Of a stretch of DNA of 64,000 nt, positions 19,551-29,122 are shown piece by piece; positions within the stretch are counted from its first letter, which is position 1; the number at the start of each line of letters is the position of its first letter. The notes under the pieces were generated by a model, which made no database searches, was not told where the DNA came from, and worked only from the letters and a program-made list of their open reading frames with translations. The DNA is from Actinomyces wuliandei. GTDB taxonomy: Bacteria; Actinomycetota; Actinomycetes; Actinomycetales; Actinomycetaceae. The position numbers and the translations under genes were made by a program. Location: positions 2,418,001 to 2,482,000 of the forward strand of contig NZ_CP025227.1 in the NCBI RefSeq assembly GCF_004010955.1, in the 5' to 3' direction.

Positions 19551-21320
19551 GTGAAGAACCGCTACGACTATGTCATTGTCGGAGGAGGCTCAGCCGGCTC
19601 GGCCCTGGCCAACCGCCTGTCGGCAGACCCCTCCACCTCCGTCCTCGTCCTGGAGGCCGGCCGCGCCGACTTCCTCGTCGACCCCCTCGTGCACATGCCG
19701 GCCGCACTGATGTTCCCGGCTGGCAACCCCCTCTACGACTGGGCCTACGAGACGGACCCTGAGCCCCACATGGGGGGACGCCGCGTCAAGCACGCCCGGG
19801 GCAAGGTCCTCGGCGGCTCGTCGTCAATCAACGGCATGATCTTCCAGCGCGGCAACCCAGGCGACTACGACCGCTGGGCCGCCAGCCCGGGGATGGAGAC
19901 GTGGGACTACGCGCACTGCCTGCCTTACTTCAAGCGCATGGAGACCCGCCAGGCCGGCGCCAACGCCTGGCGTGGAGGGGCCGGCCCGCTCCACCTGGAC
20001 CGCGGGCCTGCCACCTCACCACTGTTCCAGGCCTTCTTCGAGGCGGCGGTCCAAGCCGGGTACGCGCGCACCGACGACGTCAACGGCTACCGTCAGGAGG
20101 GTTTCGCGCCCTTCGACCGCAACACCAACCACGGCTCCCGCTGGAGCGCGGCACGGGCCTACCTGCGCCCAGTCCGCTACCGCAGGAACCTTGACGTCAC
20201 CACCCTCGCGTACGTGACACGGCTGACGTGGAACGGCACTCGCGTGACTGGCGTCAACTTCCGTCGGCTGGGCAGGTACCACCACGTGGAGGCTGGCGAG
20301 GTCATCCTCTGCGGCGGCGCGTTCAACAGCCCCCGGCTGCTGGAGCTGTCCGGGGTGGGTGACCCGCAGGTGCTGCGTGCCGCAGGCGTGCGGCCACACG
20401 TCGAGCTGCCGGGTGTCGGAGAGAACCTGCAGGACCACCTGGAGGTCTACCTCCAGCACGAGTGCCTCCAGCCGGTCTCGATCGCCCCGTGGCTGAGGAT
20501 GTGGAAGGCACCCTACATCGGTGCCCAGTGGCTGCTCCTGGACTCGGGCGTGGGGGCCTCCAACCACTTCGAGGGAGGGGGCTTCATCCGCACCAACGAC
20601 GAGGTGGCCTACCCGAACCTGCAGTTCCACTTCCTGCCCATCGCGGTGCGCTACGACGGCTCTGCCCCAGCCTCCAAGCACGGGTACCAGGTGCACATCG
20701 GGCCGATGAACTCCGACGTGCGTGGCCACATCCACATCACGAGCCCCGACGCCGGCGTGCGCCCGTCCATCCTGTTCAACTACCTGTCTACCGAGCGCGA
20801 CCGCCGCGAGTGGGTCGAGGTGGTGCGTGCCGCCCGCCACATCCTGGCCCAGCCCGCCCTCGCTCCCTTCGACGCCGGGGAGATCTCCCCCGGTCCCGAG
20901 GTCTCCTCCGACGAGGAGATCCTCCGCTGGGTCGCGCAGGACGCCGAGACCGCCCTGCACCCCTCGTGCTCGGCAAAGATGGGCACCGACAACATGTCTG
21001 TCGTCGACCCCTCGTCCATGCGGGTCCACGGCACCCAGGGGCTGCGTGTCGTCGACGCCTCGGTCTTCCCGACCATCACCAACGCCAACATCTACGCGCC
21101 GGTCATGATGGTGGCGGAGAAGGCGGCCGACCTCATCACCGGCAGCACCCCGCTGGCACCCGAGCACGCCCCAGTCTTCAGGGCCGACGGCTCAATGCCG
21201 GCCTACCCGCCCGGGGACCCGCGCAACAACAGCTGGGACACCCCCACAGAGCTCCCCAGCGCCGCGCAGGCTGAGGCCCAGCACCCTGTCTTAGCCCGCC
21301 ATACCGGGGGTGCCCAGTGA
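19551..21320 (+). CDS. betA: Choline dehydrogenase (GMC oxidoreductase)
   Basis: 589 residues from the GTG at 19551. The FAD-binding motif [18 protein letters not shown] is at the N-terminus, GMC signature 1 lies in [19 protein letters not shown], and the active-site His is in [12 protein letters not shown] near residue 470. It oxidises choline to betaine aldehyde, which BetB then converts to glycine betaine. It ends with a Pro-rich tail of about 40 residues beyond the usual BetA length. Its stop overlaps the betT start (GTGA), so choline uptake and oxidation are co-expressed. Confidence 0.94.
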   Translation: MKNRYDYVIVGGGSAGSALANRLSADPSTSVLVLEAGRADFLVDPLVHMPAALMFPAGNPLYDWAYETDPEPHMGGRRVKHARGKVLGGSSSINGMIFQRGNPGDYDRWAASPGMETWDYAHCLPYFKRMETRQAGANAWRGGAGPLHLDRGPATSPLFQAFFEAAVQAGYARTDDVNGYRQEGFAPFDRNTNHGSRWSAARAYLRPVRYRRNLDVTTLAYVTRLTWNGTRVTGVNFRRLGRYHHVEAGEVILCGGAFNSPRLLELSGVGDPQVLRAAGVRPHVELPGVGENLQDHLEVYLQHECLQPVSIAPWLRMWKAPYIGAQWLLLDSGVGASNHFEGGGFIRTNDEVAYPNLQFHFLPIAVRYDGSAPASKHGYQVHIGPMNSDVRGHIHITSPDAGVRPSILFNYLSTERDRREWVEVVRAARHILAQPALAPFDAGEISPGPEVSSDEEILRWVAQDAETALHPSCSAKMGTDNMSVVDPSSMRVHGTQGLRVVDASVFPTITNANIYAPVMMVAEKAADLITGSTPLAPEHAPVFRADGSMPAYPPGDPRNNSWDTPTELPSAAQAEAQHPVLARHTGGAQ

Positions 21321-23440
21321 CGGAGGCGGGCCGGAAGACAGAAAAGCCGGGAGACAGCGACAAAGACGGAGCCAACCAGACACCACGACAACCAGCCCGG
21401 GCTGCCCGGCAGACAGCCGTCCAGGACAGCCTGCCACCCGTCAAGCGGCCCGTGCTTGTCACCTCCCTGCTGGTCACCGGGCTCATGGCCACCTGGTTCC
21501 TGACGACGCCCACCTCGGCAGGCAGGGTCCTCGACACGGCCGTGGTGTGGGCCGCCGACCACCTCGGCTGGTTCTACATCACCCTCGCCAGCGCGGCGCT
21601 GGTCTTCGTCGTCTACCTGGGCTTCCGCTACCCCGGCGTCCGGCTGGGGAGCGACCACGACCGCCCCCGGTACTCCACCTTCTCCTGGGCGGCCATGCTG
21701 TTCGCGGCTGGCATCGGCACAGACCTCATGTTCTACGCCGTCGCCGAGCCAGCCACGCAGTTCCTCTCCCCGCCCCAGGTCGTCGGCGAGACAGTAGAGG
21801 CCGCACGCCAGTCAACCGTGTGGACCATCTACCACTACGGCATCACAGGCTGGGGCATGTACGCCCTCATGGGACTCGCCCTGGGCTACGTCGCCCACCG
21901 CAAGAAGGCGCCACTGGCGGTCCGCTCGGTCCTCGCGCCCCTTTTCGGCAGGCGGGTCCGGGGACCTGTCGGGCACGCGATCGACATCGCCACGGTGATC
22001 GGCACCATCTTCGGTGTCGCGACCTCACTGGGTATCGGCGTGGTCATGCTCAACGTGGGCCTGGGCATCCTGGTCGGGGTGCCCCAGGGGCTGGGCGCCC
22101 AGACGGCCCTGGTCGTCCTGGCGGTCGTCCTGGCCACCGTCTCGGCGACCACCGGTGTCGACAAAGGGGTGCGCCTCCTGTCCCAGCTCAACGTCGCCCT
22201 GGCGGTCGTCCTGGCCGCGTGGGCGCTGGTCACCAGTAGCACCACGTTCCTGCTGCGCGCCATGGTGATGAACATCGGTGACTTCGTCACCATGTTCCCC
22301 GGGATGACCCTGGACACGATGGCCTACAGCTACCCGAGTGAGTGGATGCGGTCGTGGACACTCTTCTTCTGGGCGTGGTGGATAGCCTGGGCGTCATTCG
22401 TGGGCATGTTCCTGGCCCGGATCTCCAAGGGGCGCACGATCGGCCAGTTCGTGCTGGGCACCCTGGTGATCCCGTTCTCCTACATCATCATGTGGGTCTC
22501 GGTCTTCGGCAACACCGCGGTGAAGCGGATCATGGACGGGGACTCCGCGTTCGGGCAGACCGTGGAGGCCTCCCCGGAGCAGGGGTTCTTTGCGCTGCTG
22601 ACGACGATCCCAGGGACACCCGTCCTGGTGGCGCTGTCGACGCTGGTGGGGCTGCTGTTCTACGTCACCTCCGCCGACTCCGGCGCACTGGTCATGGCAA
22701 ACCTGTGCAGCGAGCTGCCCACAGCCGACACCGACGCGCGCCCGTCGCTGCGCATCCTGTGGGCGGCGGTCACGGGGGCGCTGACAGTCGGCATGCTCCT
22801 GGTCGGTGGCATCACGGCCCTGCAGAGCGCCACAATCATTATGGCGGTCCCCTTCGCCATCGTCCTGGTGCTCGTCATGGTGGGCCTCAACCGGGCACTG
22901 CACCAGGAGCAGCTGCACGAGCAGGCGGTCTACCGCTCCTTCGCCGTGCAGTGGACAAGTCCCGAGCCCACAGTCTCAGTCTCAGTGGGGTCATGGCGGC
23001 GCCGGCTGTCACTGTCGCTGGGCTCGGTGTCCCCCCGCCAGGCCGAGCAGCGCCTCCAAAACGTCATCCGCCCGGCCCTGGACGAGGTCGCCGCCGCCCT
23101 CCAAGAGCGTGGGGTCCCCGCCGTCGTGCGTGAGGTCCACGACGGGCTGCAGGACGACGTCTCCAAGCGTGTCCAGCTGGAGGCGCTGTCACAGGACGAG
23201 GACGGCGAGGACTTCATCTACCCGGTCCAGATCCGCCGCTCACGGGCCACGTCCCACGGCGCCCGCACGATCAGGGCGGAGGACACGATGATCCACCTGG
23301 AGGTGGCGCTCGGGGAGGGGCTGAGCTACAGCATCTACCCCTACGAGGGAAACCAGATCTGCAACGACGTGCTCGACCACTACGAGCGCTACGAGCTGGT
23401 GGCCGCCTCCAGGGAGTCCCCGCCCCAAGAGGCGGCGTGA
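21317..23440 (+). CDS. betT: BCCT-family choline/betaine transporter
   Basis: 707 residues with about 12 membrane helices and the BCCT hallmarks [16 protein letters not shown] and [20 protein letters not shown], plus the Trp-rich stretch [20 protein letters not shown]. After the last helix there is a cytoplasmic extension of roughly 180 residues, as in osmoregulated BetT proteins where the C-terminus senses osmotic stress. The operon context makes choline the likely substrate. It is the last gene of betB-betA-betT. Confidence 0.93.
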   Translation: MTEAGRKTEKPGDSDKDGANQTPRQPARAARQTAVQDSLPPVKRPVLVTSLLVTGLMATWFLTTPTSAGRVLDTAVVWAADHLGWFYITLASAALVFVVYLGFRYPGVRLGSDHDRPRYSTFSWAAMLFAAGIGTDLMFYAVAEPATQFLSPPQVVGETVEAARQSTVWTIYHYGITGWGMYALMGLALGYVAHRKKAPLAVRSVLAPLFGRRVRGPVGHAIDIATVIGTIFGVATSLGIGVVMLNVGLGILVGVPQGLGAQTALVVLAVVLATVSATTGVDKGVRLLSQLNVALAVVLAAWALVTSSTTFLLRAMVMNIGDFVTMFPGMTLDTMAYSYPSEWMRSWTLFFWAWWIAWASFVGMFLARISKGRTIGQFVLGTLVIPFSYIIMWVSVFGNTAVKRIMDGDSAFGQTVEASPEQGFFALLTTIPGTPVLVALSTLVGLLFYVTSADSGALVMANLCSELPTADTDARPSLRILWAAVTGALTVGMLLVGGITALQSATIIMAVPFAIVLVLVMVGLNRALHQEQLHEQAVYRSFAVQWTSPEPTVSVSVGSWRRRLSLSLGSVSPRQAEQRLQNVIRPALDEVAAALQERGVPAVVREVHDGLQDDVSKRVQLEALSQDEDGEDFIYPVQIRRSRATSHGARTIRAEDTMIHLEVALGEGLSYSIYPYEGNQICNDVLDHYERYELVAASRESPPQEAA

Positions 23441-23561
23441 CACCGACCGACCCACTGATGACGCCTCCGCGCGTCTGCCGGGACCACCGTCCACCAGCGC
23501 CCGCCGGGACGCCGCCACGCTGACGCTCCCGTGGGGGCGTGAAGACCCCCTGCGCTGCCCA

Positions 23562-23641
23562 CCCCGGGCACGCTCAGTGCACGCCGCAGCGAGGCGAGCC
23601 GCTCTCCTGCTTCCTGGCCTGCCCCCGGGCACGCTCAGTGC
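23562..23641. repeat. Two 19-bp direct repeats, 61 bp apart
   Basis: CCCCGGGCACGCTCAGTGC occurs at 23562-23580 and again at 23623-23641. The second copy includes the end of the broken oxidoreductase gene. Nothing further is seen in the 194 bases between betT and that gene. Confidence 0.8.
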
Positions 23642-24578
23642 TGCCCCACGACGACGACACGCTTTCCGCAGGCCGACCTCGCCTCCGCGTCCTTGTGCAT
23701 CCGGGCGACGTCCTTGAGCTCGTAGGTCGTGTCAACAATCGGGACGAGCGAACCGTCGTCAACACGGTCGGCCAGCCACACCAGGTCCTCAGGAGGAGAC
23801 TTGGCGGACATCATCCTGATCCTGGCACCAGGGCTGACCATGGAGAAGGCGACCAGCGGTATCGCCGCCGGGGACAGCGCCATGACCTCGCCCCCACGGG
23901 CGGTCGTCCTCCTGCAGGCAAGCATGCTGGCTCCCGCAGCATTGACAACAGCGTCGTACTTCCTGGTGATCTGCTCCGGCCCACCAGAGTGGTAGTTGTA
24001 GATCTGCCTCGCACCAGCCTGCTCAGCCGCCTGGCCCTGCCGACCAACCACCGCGTCCACCTCGGCACCGAGCAGGCGAGCCACCTGGATAGTGGTCGAG
24101 CCAACCCCACCATTGCCCCCGACGACCAGGACCTGCTTGCCGCTGCCCACGCGCAGCGCCCGCAGCGCCCGCAGGGCGGTCAGCCCCACCAGCGGGAGCG
24201 CGGCAGTCTCGCCCGGGGGGCACGCTCCTGGGCGCCCTGGCTACCTGGTCGGCGCCAGTCGCCACGTACTGGGCCGCAGCCGCGGCCCGCCCCGGTGGCC
24301 TCAGGCCGGTGTAGCCCCACACCAGGTCGCCGTCGCCCACCGCCCTACACGACCCTGCCGACAAAGTCCACCCCCGAGCCCTTGGGGAAGCCGAAGCCCA
24401 TCATGGGTCGCATCCTCCCGGCCCGGCCGTCCAGGTCCAGCTGATTAAGGCTGAACGCAGCCACCTCGACCAGCACCTGCGCAGCCGAGGGAGTCGGCAC
24501 AGCCGCTTGCCCCACTTCCATCACCTCGGGTCCGCCGTAGCGGCGGAACTGAACGGCCCACATCTGGTTCTCGCCCAT
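23635..24578 (-). pseudogene. MDR-family NAD(P)H:quinone oxidoreductase, two frameshifts
   Basis: Three consecutive frames together make one zinc-independent MDR oxidoreductase of about 310 residues. The N-terminal part (24578 to 24345) gives MWAVQFRRYGGPEVMEVGQ and GSGVDFVGRVV and then hits TAG. The middle part continues in a second frame as AVGDGDLVWGYTGL until a run of six G at 24225-24230. The third frame (from about 24220) gives ETAALPLVGLTALRAL and the Rossmann motif VLVVGGNGGVGSTTIQVARLLGA through to the stop. Deleting one base in the G6 run joins the last two parts. With two independent breaks this is most likely a dead gene. It faces away from a TetR regulator that probably controlled it. 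Confidence 0.8.
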
Positions 24579-24600
24579 CGAGTCCTCCTCAGACGACGTT

Positions 24601-24616
24601 TACGAAACGTATCGTA
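24601..24616. promoter_or_regulatory. Palindromic operator, probable TetR site
   Basis: TACGAAACGTATCGTA is a near-perfect 16-bp palindrome (14 of 16 positions symmetric). It sits 23 bases upstream of the broken oxidoreductase start and TACGAT within its reverse strand could be that gene's -10 box. The divergent tetR gene starts about 235 bases away. A 16-bp palindrome over a promoter next to tetR fits the usual arrangement; the pairing is inferred. Confidence 0.6.
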
Positions 24617-24851
24617 GCATCTTGCTGGCAGGCTCAGGGCTTCTTGAGCGCACGGCACCGTGTCGGGTCGGAGTCGCGGACGGGTCCGCCCCCGCCTCAG
24701 CGGGCAGCGCAGGGGCTGCCCCACCGGGGTGGCAGCGCTGTAGTACCCTGACTTTCTCCCAGGACTGTGCGCCAGCGGCGACCACGACGTGTCACACGCA
24801 CCAGCGAGGCGCCGCAGCACTGTTCATGACCACAAGGAGGACCCCACCACC

Positions 24852-25478
24852 ATGGACTCCGTAGAGCCACGCCGGACCGGCCACTACGCCTCACGACGCG
24901 CCCACACCGATGCACAGCTGGCGACTGCCGTCAGGGACCTTGTGGTCCAGCACGGCTACACGGCACTGACTATCGAGAGGGTCGCACAGGAGTCCGGAGT
25001 CGCCAAGACCACCATCTACCGCCGGTGGGGCTCCAAGGCGGAGATGGTCTTCGACCTCATCCTCCACCCCACGGCGCAGGACGAGGACGACCAGACCGCC
25101 AGTGACCCCCACAGCGTCCAGGACAGCATCAGGCAGCTCGCGGAGAGCACTGTGGCGATGATCGCCTCCCCCGTCGGCCTGGCGGTCATCCCGGGGCTCC
25201 TGGCAGAAATGGCGGGCAACCCCAAGCTCCGCGCCTCCATGGAGACCGTCCTGATCAGGAGGGCGCACGACGCCATCTCCTCCGCCCTCAACGAGCCGGT
25301 CCCCCACCCTGCCAACATCAACGAGTTCCACGCCACCCTGCTGGGCGTCCCCTACGTCCGCCTCTACCTGCTCAACGAGAAGAACGTGGACAGGATCACC
25401 GACCAGCTCACCGACCAGCTCCTCCTCCTGATCGGCCTGCCTCCCCGCCCCAGCCCCGCCTCCTGCCCCTCCGCCTGA
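24852..25478 (+). CDS. TetR/AcrR-family transcriptional regulator
   Basis: 208 residues from the ATG at 24852, with AAGGAGG at 24834-24840. The N-terminal helix-turn-helix reads YTALTIERVAQESGVAKTTI followed by YRRWGSKAEMVFDLI, a standard TetR DNA-binding domain; the rest is an alpha-helical ligand-binding domain. It is divergent from the broken MDR oxidoreductase and probably repressed it through the palindrome at 24601. It does not look like BetI and is separated from the bet operon by the pseudogene. Confidence 0.9.
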   Translation: MDSVEPRRTGHYASRRAHTDAQLATAVRDLVVQHGYTALTIERVAQESGVAKTTIYRRWGSKAEMVFDLILHPTAQDEDDQTASDPHSVQDSIRQLAESTVAMIASPVGLAVIPGLLAEMAGNPKLRASMETVLIRRAHDAISSALNEPVPHPANINEFHATLLGVPYVRLYLLNEKNVDRITDQLTDQLLLLIGLPPRPSPASCPSA

Positions 25479-25542
25479 GGGTGTTGAGGGCCGAGCACCC
25501 TCGGCGTCATCCCTCGGCGCCGCTGTCGCCAGCCCACGGCCG

Positions 25543-26511
25543 CTAGCCCTCAATGCCGCTGATGTCACTGTAGACGATCATGGCCTGGTCGATCTCGCAC
25601 ACGAGCCTGTCGCCCACCCAGGCCCTGGCTCGGAGCAGAGCTGCAGGACTGCCGATGTGGTCAGCCTCCACCTGGGCGGAGACCGTGTCCCCGGGGCAGG
25701 CGTCACCCAGGAACCTGATGCCCCTGGCCCGCGTGAACAGGGGTGGGGGGCTGTCAGCCCCCCTGCCGCTGCTGTAAGAGCACAGCAGTACCGCAGCCTG
25801 GCCGATGAACTCGGTCATCAGGGTCCGCGGCCAGGGGAGGAAGCCCGAGGAGACCTCCGGGCAGGTGCCGCAGAAGCAGGGCTCGTCAGCGCTGACGCGG
25901 TGGGTCGCCCACGCCGTCCGGCCCGTCTCAATACCGAGGACCTCCGACAGGAGGAGCATCTCGCCCCGGTGCGGGATGAGGGACTGAATATCGCAGTCAC
26001 CGGCCGCCTCCCTGCAGGCCGGCACCTCGGCCGTCCTGCCCGTCCCTCCAGCTACCGTCGCAGCCTCCCCGTCCCCCTCGTCCGGGGCCTCTGAGTCCTG
26101 GAGGCGAAGCACCAGGACTGCCAGGCGCTGGCCGTCACCCGACCGCAGGCACTGCGCCCTGACCTCCCAGCAGGAGGCGGACAGCCGACGCACACCAGCC
26201 TGTACCGTGAACGAGTCCCCGGGAAACCCGGGGGCGGAGAAGCGCGCCCTCCTGACCTCAGCCAGGCTGATCCGACCACCACCATGGCGCTCCAGGTAAA
26301 GGCAGGACGCCCTGAAGGCCGTCTCTATGAGAAATATCCCGGGATACACCGGGGCACCCGGGTAGTGTCCGTCCTGGTAAGGAGAGCTGGCAGGGGCGTG
26401 CTGGACAGCTGTGAAGCCCTCCTCACCCTCCTCCACGAGCGCGGGAGCCCCCACCGGGGAAGGCAGCCGCCCGCTCTGCCCAACTGGTCCGGCTGGAACC
26501 ACGCTACTCAC
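25543..26511 (-). CDS. Double hot-dog FabZ-like (3-hydroxyacyl dehydratase) protein
   Basis: 322 residues from a GTG at 26511 with GGAGG six bases upstream. Two hot-dog halves are visible. The first has GHYPGAPVYPGIFLIE, with His49 and Glu63 spaced as the catalytic pair of FabZ. The second (from about 180, LIPHRGEMLLLSEVLGIE) has GTCPEVSSGFLPWPRTLMTE: the His is replaced (GTCP instead of GHFP) but Glu234 remains. One active and one structural half is common in fused dehydratases. The nearby PPTase suggests acyl-carrier chemistry, but no ACP or ketosynthase is present. Its pathway is unknown. Confidence 0.7.
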   Translation of the reverse strand: MSSVVPAGPVGQSGRLPSPVGAPALVEEGEEGFTAVQHAPASSPYQDGHYPGAPVYPGIFLIETAFRASCLYLERHGGGRISLAEVRRARFSAPGFPGDSFTVQAGVRRLSASCWEVRAQCLRSGDGQRLAVLVLRLQDSEAPDEGDGEAATVAGGTGRTAEVPACREAAGDCDIQSLIPHRGEMLLLSEVLGIETGRTAWATHRVSADEPCFCGTCPEVSSGFLPWPRTLMTEFIGQAAVLLCSYSSGRGADSPPPLFTRARGIRFLGDACPGDTVSAQVEADHIGSPAALLRARAWVGDRLVCEIDQAMIVYSDISGIEG

Positions 26512-26626
26512 AGGATCCTCCGCATCGCGTCACAGATGCTGCTCGCAGGGCGGCTCCTGGACGCCACGCACCCAGGTCCAACCGCTGCTGCGGGCACAGC
26601 AGCCGTAGCCAGTATATCTTTTTCAT
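26504..26626 (-). CDS. Possible 40-residue leader ORF before the FabZ-like gene
   Basis: An ATG at 26626 (AT-rich start, MKKIYWLRLLCPQQ) with GAGGG eight bases upstream opens a 40-codon frame that overlaps the start of the FabZ-like gene by 8 bases. Lys-Lys followed by a hydrophobic run is leader-like. It could be a translated leader coupling to the next gene, or chance. Confidence 0.3.
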   Translation of the reverse strand: MKKIYWLRLLCPQQRLDLGAWRPGAALRAASVTRCGGSCE

Positions 26627-27290
26627 GGTATTAGCCCTCGTGAGTGGCACCGGACCGCCCGAGACCCGCTACACGCGGTAGGCACCCAGACAGCATCATC
26701 CGGCGGTCTCAGCATACGTCCCTGCATGACGTACAGGACGTGCTCCTCGAACGGCCAGCGCCTTATTTCTATGCTATGCGATAACAAGAAAAGCCTAGCA
26801 ACCAGCGTCGCAGCGAGTCAACCACACGGCGAGACTCGTCTCAGGTGCCCGCCGGAGGGGTTCGGCGCCCGTCCGGAGCCGCCCGCGAGGGTCGGGACCG
26901 CCACAAGGCACGCCGGGGCGCCTGCCGGGACGACCCGGGAAGGACAGGAGCAGGGCCGCTGGACGAGCTGCACATCTTCGGCCAGTTGTCTGCAGCGCCA
27001 CTGGGACAACGAGACACCGGACTCGTCGTACTTCTGCGGAAGACGGCTCAGCCGCCCCCAGACCACGTGCCACGACCAGCCCCATGATGTGCACCAGGCA
27101 GGCCGCTGCACATCATGGACTCTGTGCAGCGAGGGACCCTCCGCGCCCCGCTCACCGGCCCCGGCGTGACCCGCAGAAGCACGCGGATCCCAGAATCACC
27201 CCCAGCTACGATGGATGAGTCGGCCCCTGCCCCATGCGACCACCACCCCGAAGATGTGCAACCCGGCTGCCCACCCGGCACCCGGTACGT
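26627..27290. other. Gene-poor stretch between FabZ-like and PPTase genes
   Basis: 664 bases without a convincing gene. The 26640-26815 part is relatively AT-rich for this genome (for example TATTTCTATGCTATGCGATAA near 26763, a few bases at a time) and may include a promoter. The rest is the dispersed element copy A, and a separate copy of its core block, CGAAGATGTGCA, at 27249-27260 in the opposite direction. Confidence 0.6.
26817..27118 (-). repeat. Dispersed intergenic element, copy A
   Basis: Read on the minus strand this non-coding stretch carries, in order, a hairpin (12-bp arms 27107-27118 and 27082-27093, loop 13 bases), CCGTCTTCCGCAGAA (27046-27032), AAGATGTGCAG (26978-26968), CACCTGAGACGAGTCTCG (26847-26830) and GTTGACT. 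The same blocks occur in the same order at 57.55-57.83 kb with almost identical spacing for the first three (36 versus 37 and 68 versus 68 bases) and the last two (24 versus 25), although the sequence between is mostly different. No transposase or convincing gene is inside. Confidence 0.8.
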
Positions 27291-27950
27291 CTAGCAGGTG
27301 GCAGGAACGACCACGACACTGGCGACATGGCTCCCGCTGCACACCCACGCCCCCCTCACGCTGTGCCACGGCACCGCAGCAGCCAGCAGACGGGCCTGGA
27401 AGCCACCCCAGGGCTCGATACGCACCTCGACGTCGTCGAATCCCAGCCAGCAGCGCTCCAGGGGGAACCACGCCTTGTACACGCTCTCCTTGACACTGAA
27501 CAGCAGGCGGTCAAAGGCGATCCCGGGACGCTGGGCGGACACGGCTCGCAGGTGGTCACGCTCTGCGGCAGAGGCCACGATGCCCAGGACGCCTGAGGGC
27601 AGCGGACCGTTGGGCTCAGCGTCGATGCCGAGGGAGGCCACCTCCTGCGACCGCGCGACAGCCGCCGCCCGGTAGCCCTCGCAGTGGGTCAGGGCACCTA
27701 CCACCCCGTCAGGCCAGGTCGGTTCGCCCTGGTCACCCGGCACCATGACCGGACGCTGCCGCCCCAGGCCCCGCAGCGCCTGACGGGCACAGTAACGCAC
27801 CGTGGTGAACTCAGCGCGCCGCCTGGCGACCGCCCTGGCAATGTGCCTCTCCTCTGCGGGGAAAAGCGGCTCCTCGACGTCGTCCCCCACCTCGCAGACC
27901 ACGACACAGGGCGGCACCACGCGATCCAGCAGGTCCGCCTCACGGGTCAC
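27291..27950 (-). CDS. 4'-phosphopantetheinyl transferase (EntD/Sfp-like)
   Basis: 219 residues from a GTG at 27950 overlapping the dtd stop (GTGA). Motifs of the Sfp/EntD superfamily are clear: LGIDAEPNGPL (Mg-binding Asp and Glu) near residue 125 and LLFSVKESVYKAWFPLERCW near 165. It moves the phosphopantetheine arm of CoA to a carrier-protein serine. Such genes serve NRPS, PKS or fatty-acid synthases elsewhere in the genome; the FabZ-like gene downstream may be a client pathway component. Coupling to dtd looks incidental. Confidence 0.88.
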   Translation of the reverse strand: MTREADLLDRVVPPCVVVCEVGDDVEEPLFPAEERHIARAVARRRAEFTTVRYCARQALRGLGRQRPVMVPGDQGEPTWPDGVVGALTHCEGYRAAAVARSQEVASLGIDAEPNGPLPSGVLGIVASAAERDHLRAVSAQRPGIAFDRLLFSVKESVYKAWFPLERCWLGFDDVEVRIEPWGGFQARLLAAAVPWHSVRGAWVCSGSHVASVVVVPATC

Positions 27951-28414
27951 TGCGCCTCCACCAGGAGCGTCACAGGGCCGTCGGCAACCATGTCAATCTC
28001 CATGTGCGCACCGAACCGACCAGTCGCGACCTCCAGGCCGCGAGCGCGCAGGTCAGCCACCACCGCCTCCACCAGCGGCTGGGCCACCTCGGCGGGAGCG
28101 GCCCGGTTCCAGGTAGGACGCCGTCCCTTGCGCGTGTCCCCGTAGAGGGTGAACTGGGAGACGACAAGCACCGGAGCACCCAGGTCGGCCACAGAGCGCT
28201 CGGGGCCGGACGCACCCGCCACACCGTCACCCTCCACGCCGCTCTCCAGCAGCCGCAGGTCCGCGATCTTGCGGCCGATGACACCCGCCTGGGCGGGGCC
28301 GTCCTCGTGGGTCACCCCCACCAGGACCATGAGCCCCGGCCTGGTGACCTCACCAACCACCTCACCGTCAACCCGTACGGCAGCGCGCCTGACGCGCTGG
28401 AGCACGGCGCGCAT
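27947..28414 (-). CDS. dtd: D-aminoacyl-tRNA deacylase
   Basis: 155 residues from the ATG at 28414 (MRAVLQRVRRAAVRVDGEVV). The two DTD signatures are present: VSQFTLYGDTRKGRRP and the C-terminal GRFGAHMEIDMVADGPVT carrying the cross-subunit Gly-Pro. It hydrolyses D-amino acids mis-attached to tRNA. The frame is open further upstream but the ATG at 28414 matches the family start and overlaps the DUF2516 stop as TGATG. Confidence 0.96.
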   Translation of the reverse strand: MRAVLQRVRRAAVRVDGEVVGEVTRPGLMVLVGVTHEDGPAQAGVIGRKIADLRLLESGVEGDGVAGASGPERSVADLGAPVLVVSQFTLYGDTRKGRRPTWNRAAPAEVAQPLVEAVVADLRARGLEVATGRFGAHMEIDMVADGPVTLLVEAQ

Positions 28415-28821
28415 CAGCGTCCCGGGCGCCAGTCGCGAGGACCGCGCCCACCACCCCACTGGCCTCCCGGCCGCTTCTGCCGTGCCCGCCCCGGGATACG
28501 GACGGAGGAGCGCACCCGCACCGGGGAGTAGGGGCGCAGGGCGGGGCGGACGTCAGCCAGGTACACCGCGCTGGCCACGACCCCCAGCAGCCCCAGCATA
28601 GAAGCAGCACCCATGAGAAGGAGGACACCGAGGCCAGCGGCGTTGACCCCGGCCCAGAACCCCTTGGTGCGCTTGCCCGCAGCCACAAAGTGGGAGGGGT
28701 CGTGCGTGAGGGCGTCAACGAGTGCCCACACGCCCAGGAGGACAGCGGCGAGCTGGCTGAGCCTCCAGATCCAGAAGACAGCCTGCTCCAGGTAGGTCGC
28801 AGTCATCGCCAGCGCATCCAC
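28414..28821 (-). CDS. DUF2516-family membrane protein
   Basis: 135 residues. Two or three hydrophobic helices (about 15-37, and 58-90) with SHFVAAGKRTKGFWAGVN between them, the pattern of the actinobacterial DUF2516 family, followed by a basic Arg-rich tail. Function is unknown. Its stop overlaps the dtd ATG. Confidence 0.75.
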   Translation of the reverse strand: MDALAMTATYLEQAVFWIWRLSQLAAVLLGVWALVDALTHDPSHFVAAGKRTKGFWAGVNAAGLGVLLLMGAASMLGLLGVVASAVYLADVRPALRPYSPVRVRSSVRIPGRARQKRPGGQWGGGRGPRDWRPGR

Positions 28822-29084
28822 ATCGACAGTCTACCTTCCAGCCCGCGCCAGCCGTCAGGGCGGTCAGGGCTGTCCTCTCCCAGCGGAGCCCGGTCGGCCC
28901 AGACAGGTCATCCCGCCCGAGCCTCCTGGATACCACAGGCCCCGGCACGGTGGCAGTGCGGGTCATCCCGTCCGAGCCCGTGCCTCCTCCCACGCGCCCT
29001 CCGGCGGAGCCCGGTCGCATCAGCGCCGCCCGGCCCAGCGCGTCCTCTCACGCGACTTCTCGTAGATCTCTCAGTGCGATCCTT

Positions 29085-29122
29085 CAGCACGTCCCTCACC
29101 GCGCAGCACGTCCCTCACCGCG
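29085..29122. repeat. Tandem pair of 19-bp repeats at the end of ygfZ
   Basis: CAGCACGTCCCTCACCGCG occurs twice head to tail, 29085-29103 and 29104-29122. The second copy contains the ygfZ stop codon. The 270 bases between here and the DUF2516 gene show no gene, only short imperfect repeats such as GGTCATCCCG followed by CCGAGCC near 28908 and 28965. Confidence 0.8.

Noticed and set aside
24852..25478. TetR regulator as BetI of the bet operon
   Set aside because: It is separated from betBAT by the broken oxidoreductase, faces that gene's promoter, and the palindrome lies there and not upstream of betB.
26795..27094. Protein-coding reading of the dispersed element (99-residue minus frame)
   Set aside because: The matching frame in the other copy aligns only at the conserved DNA blocks, and substitutions do not favour silent positions clearly, so coding is not supported.
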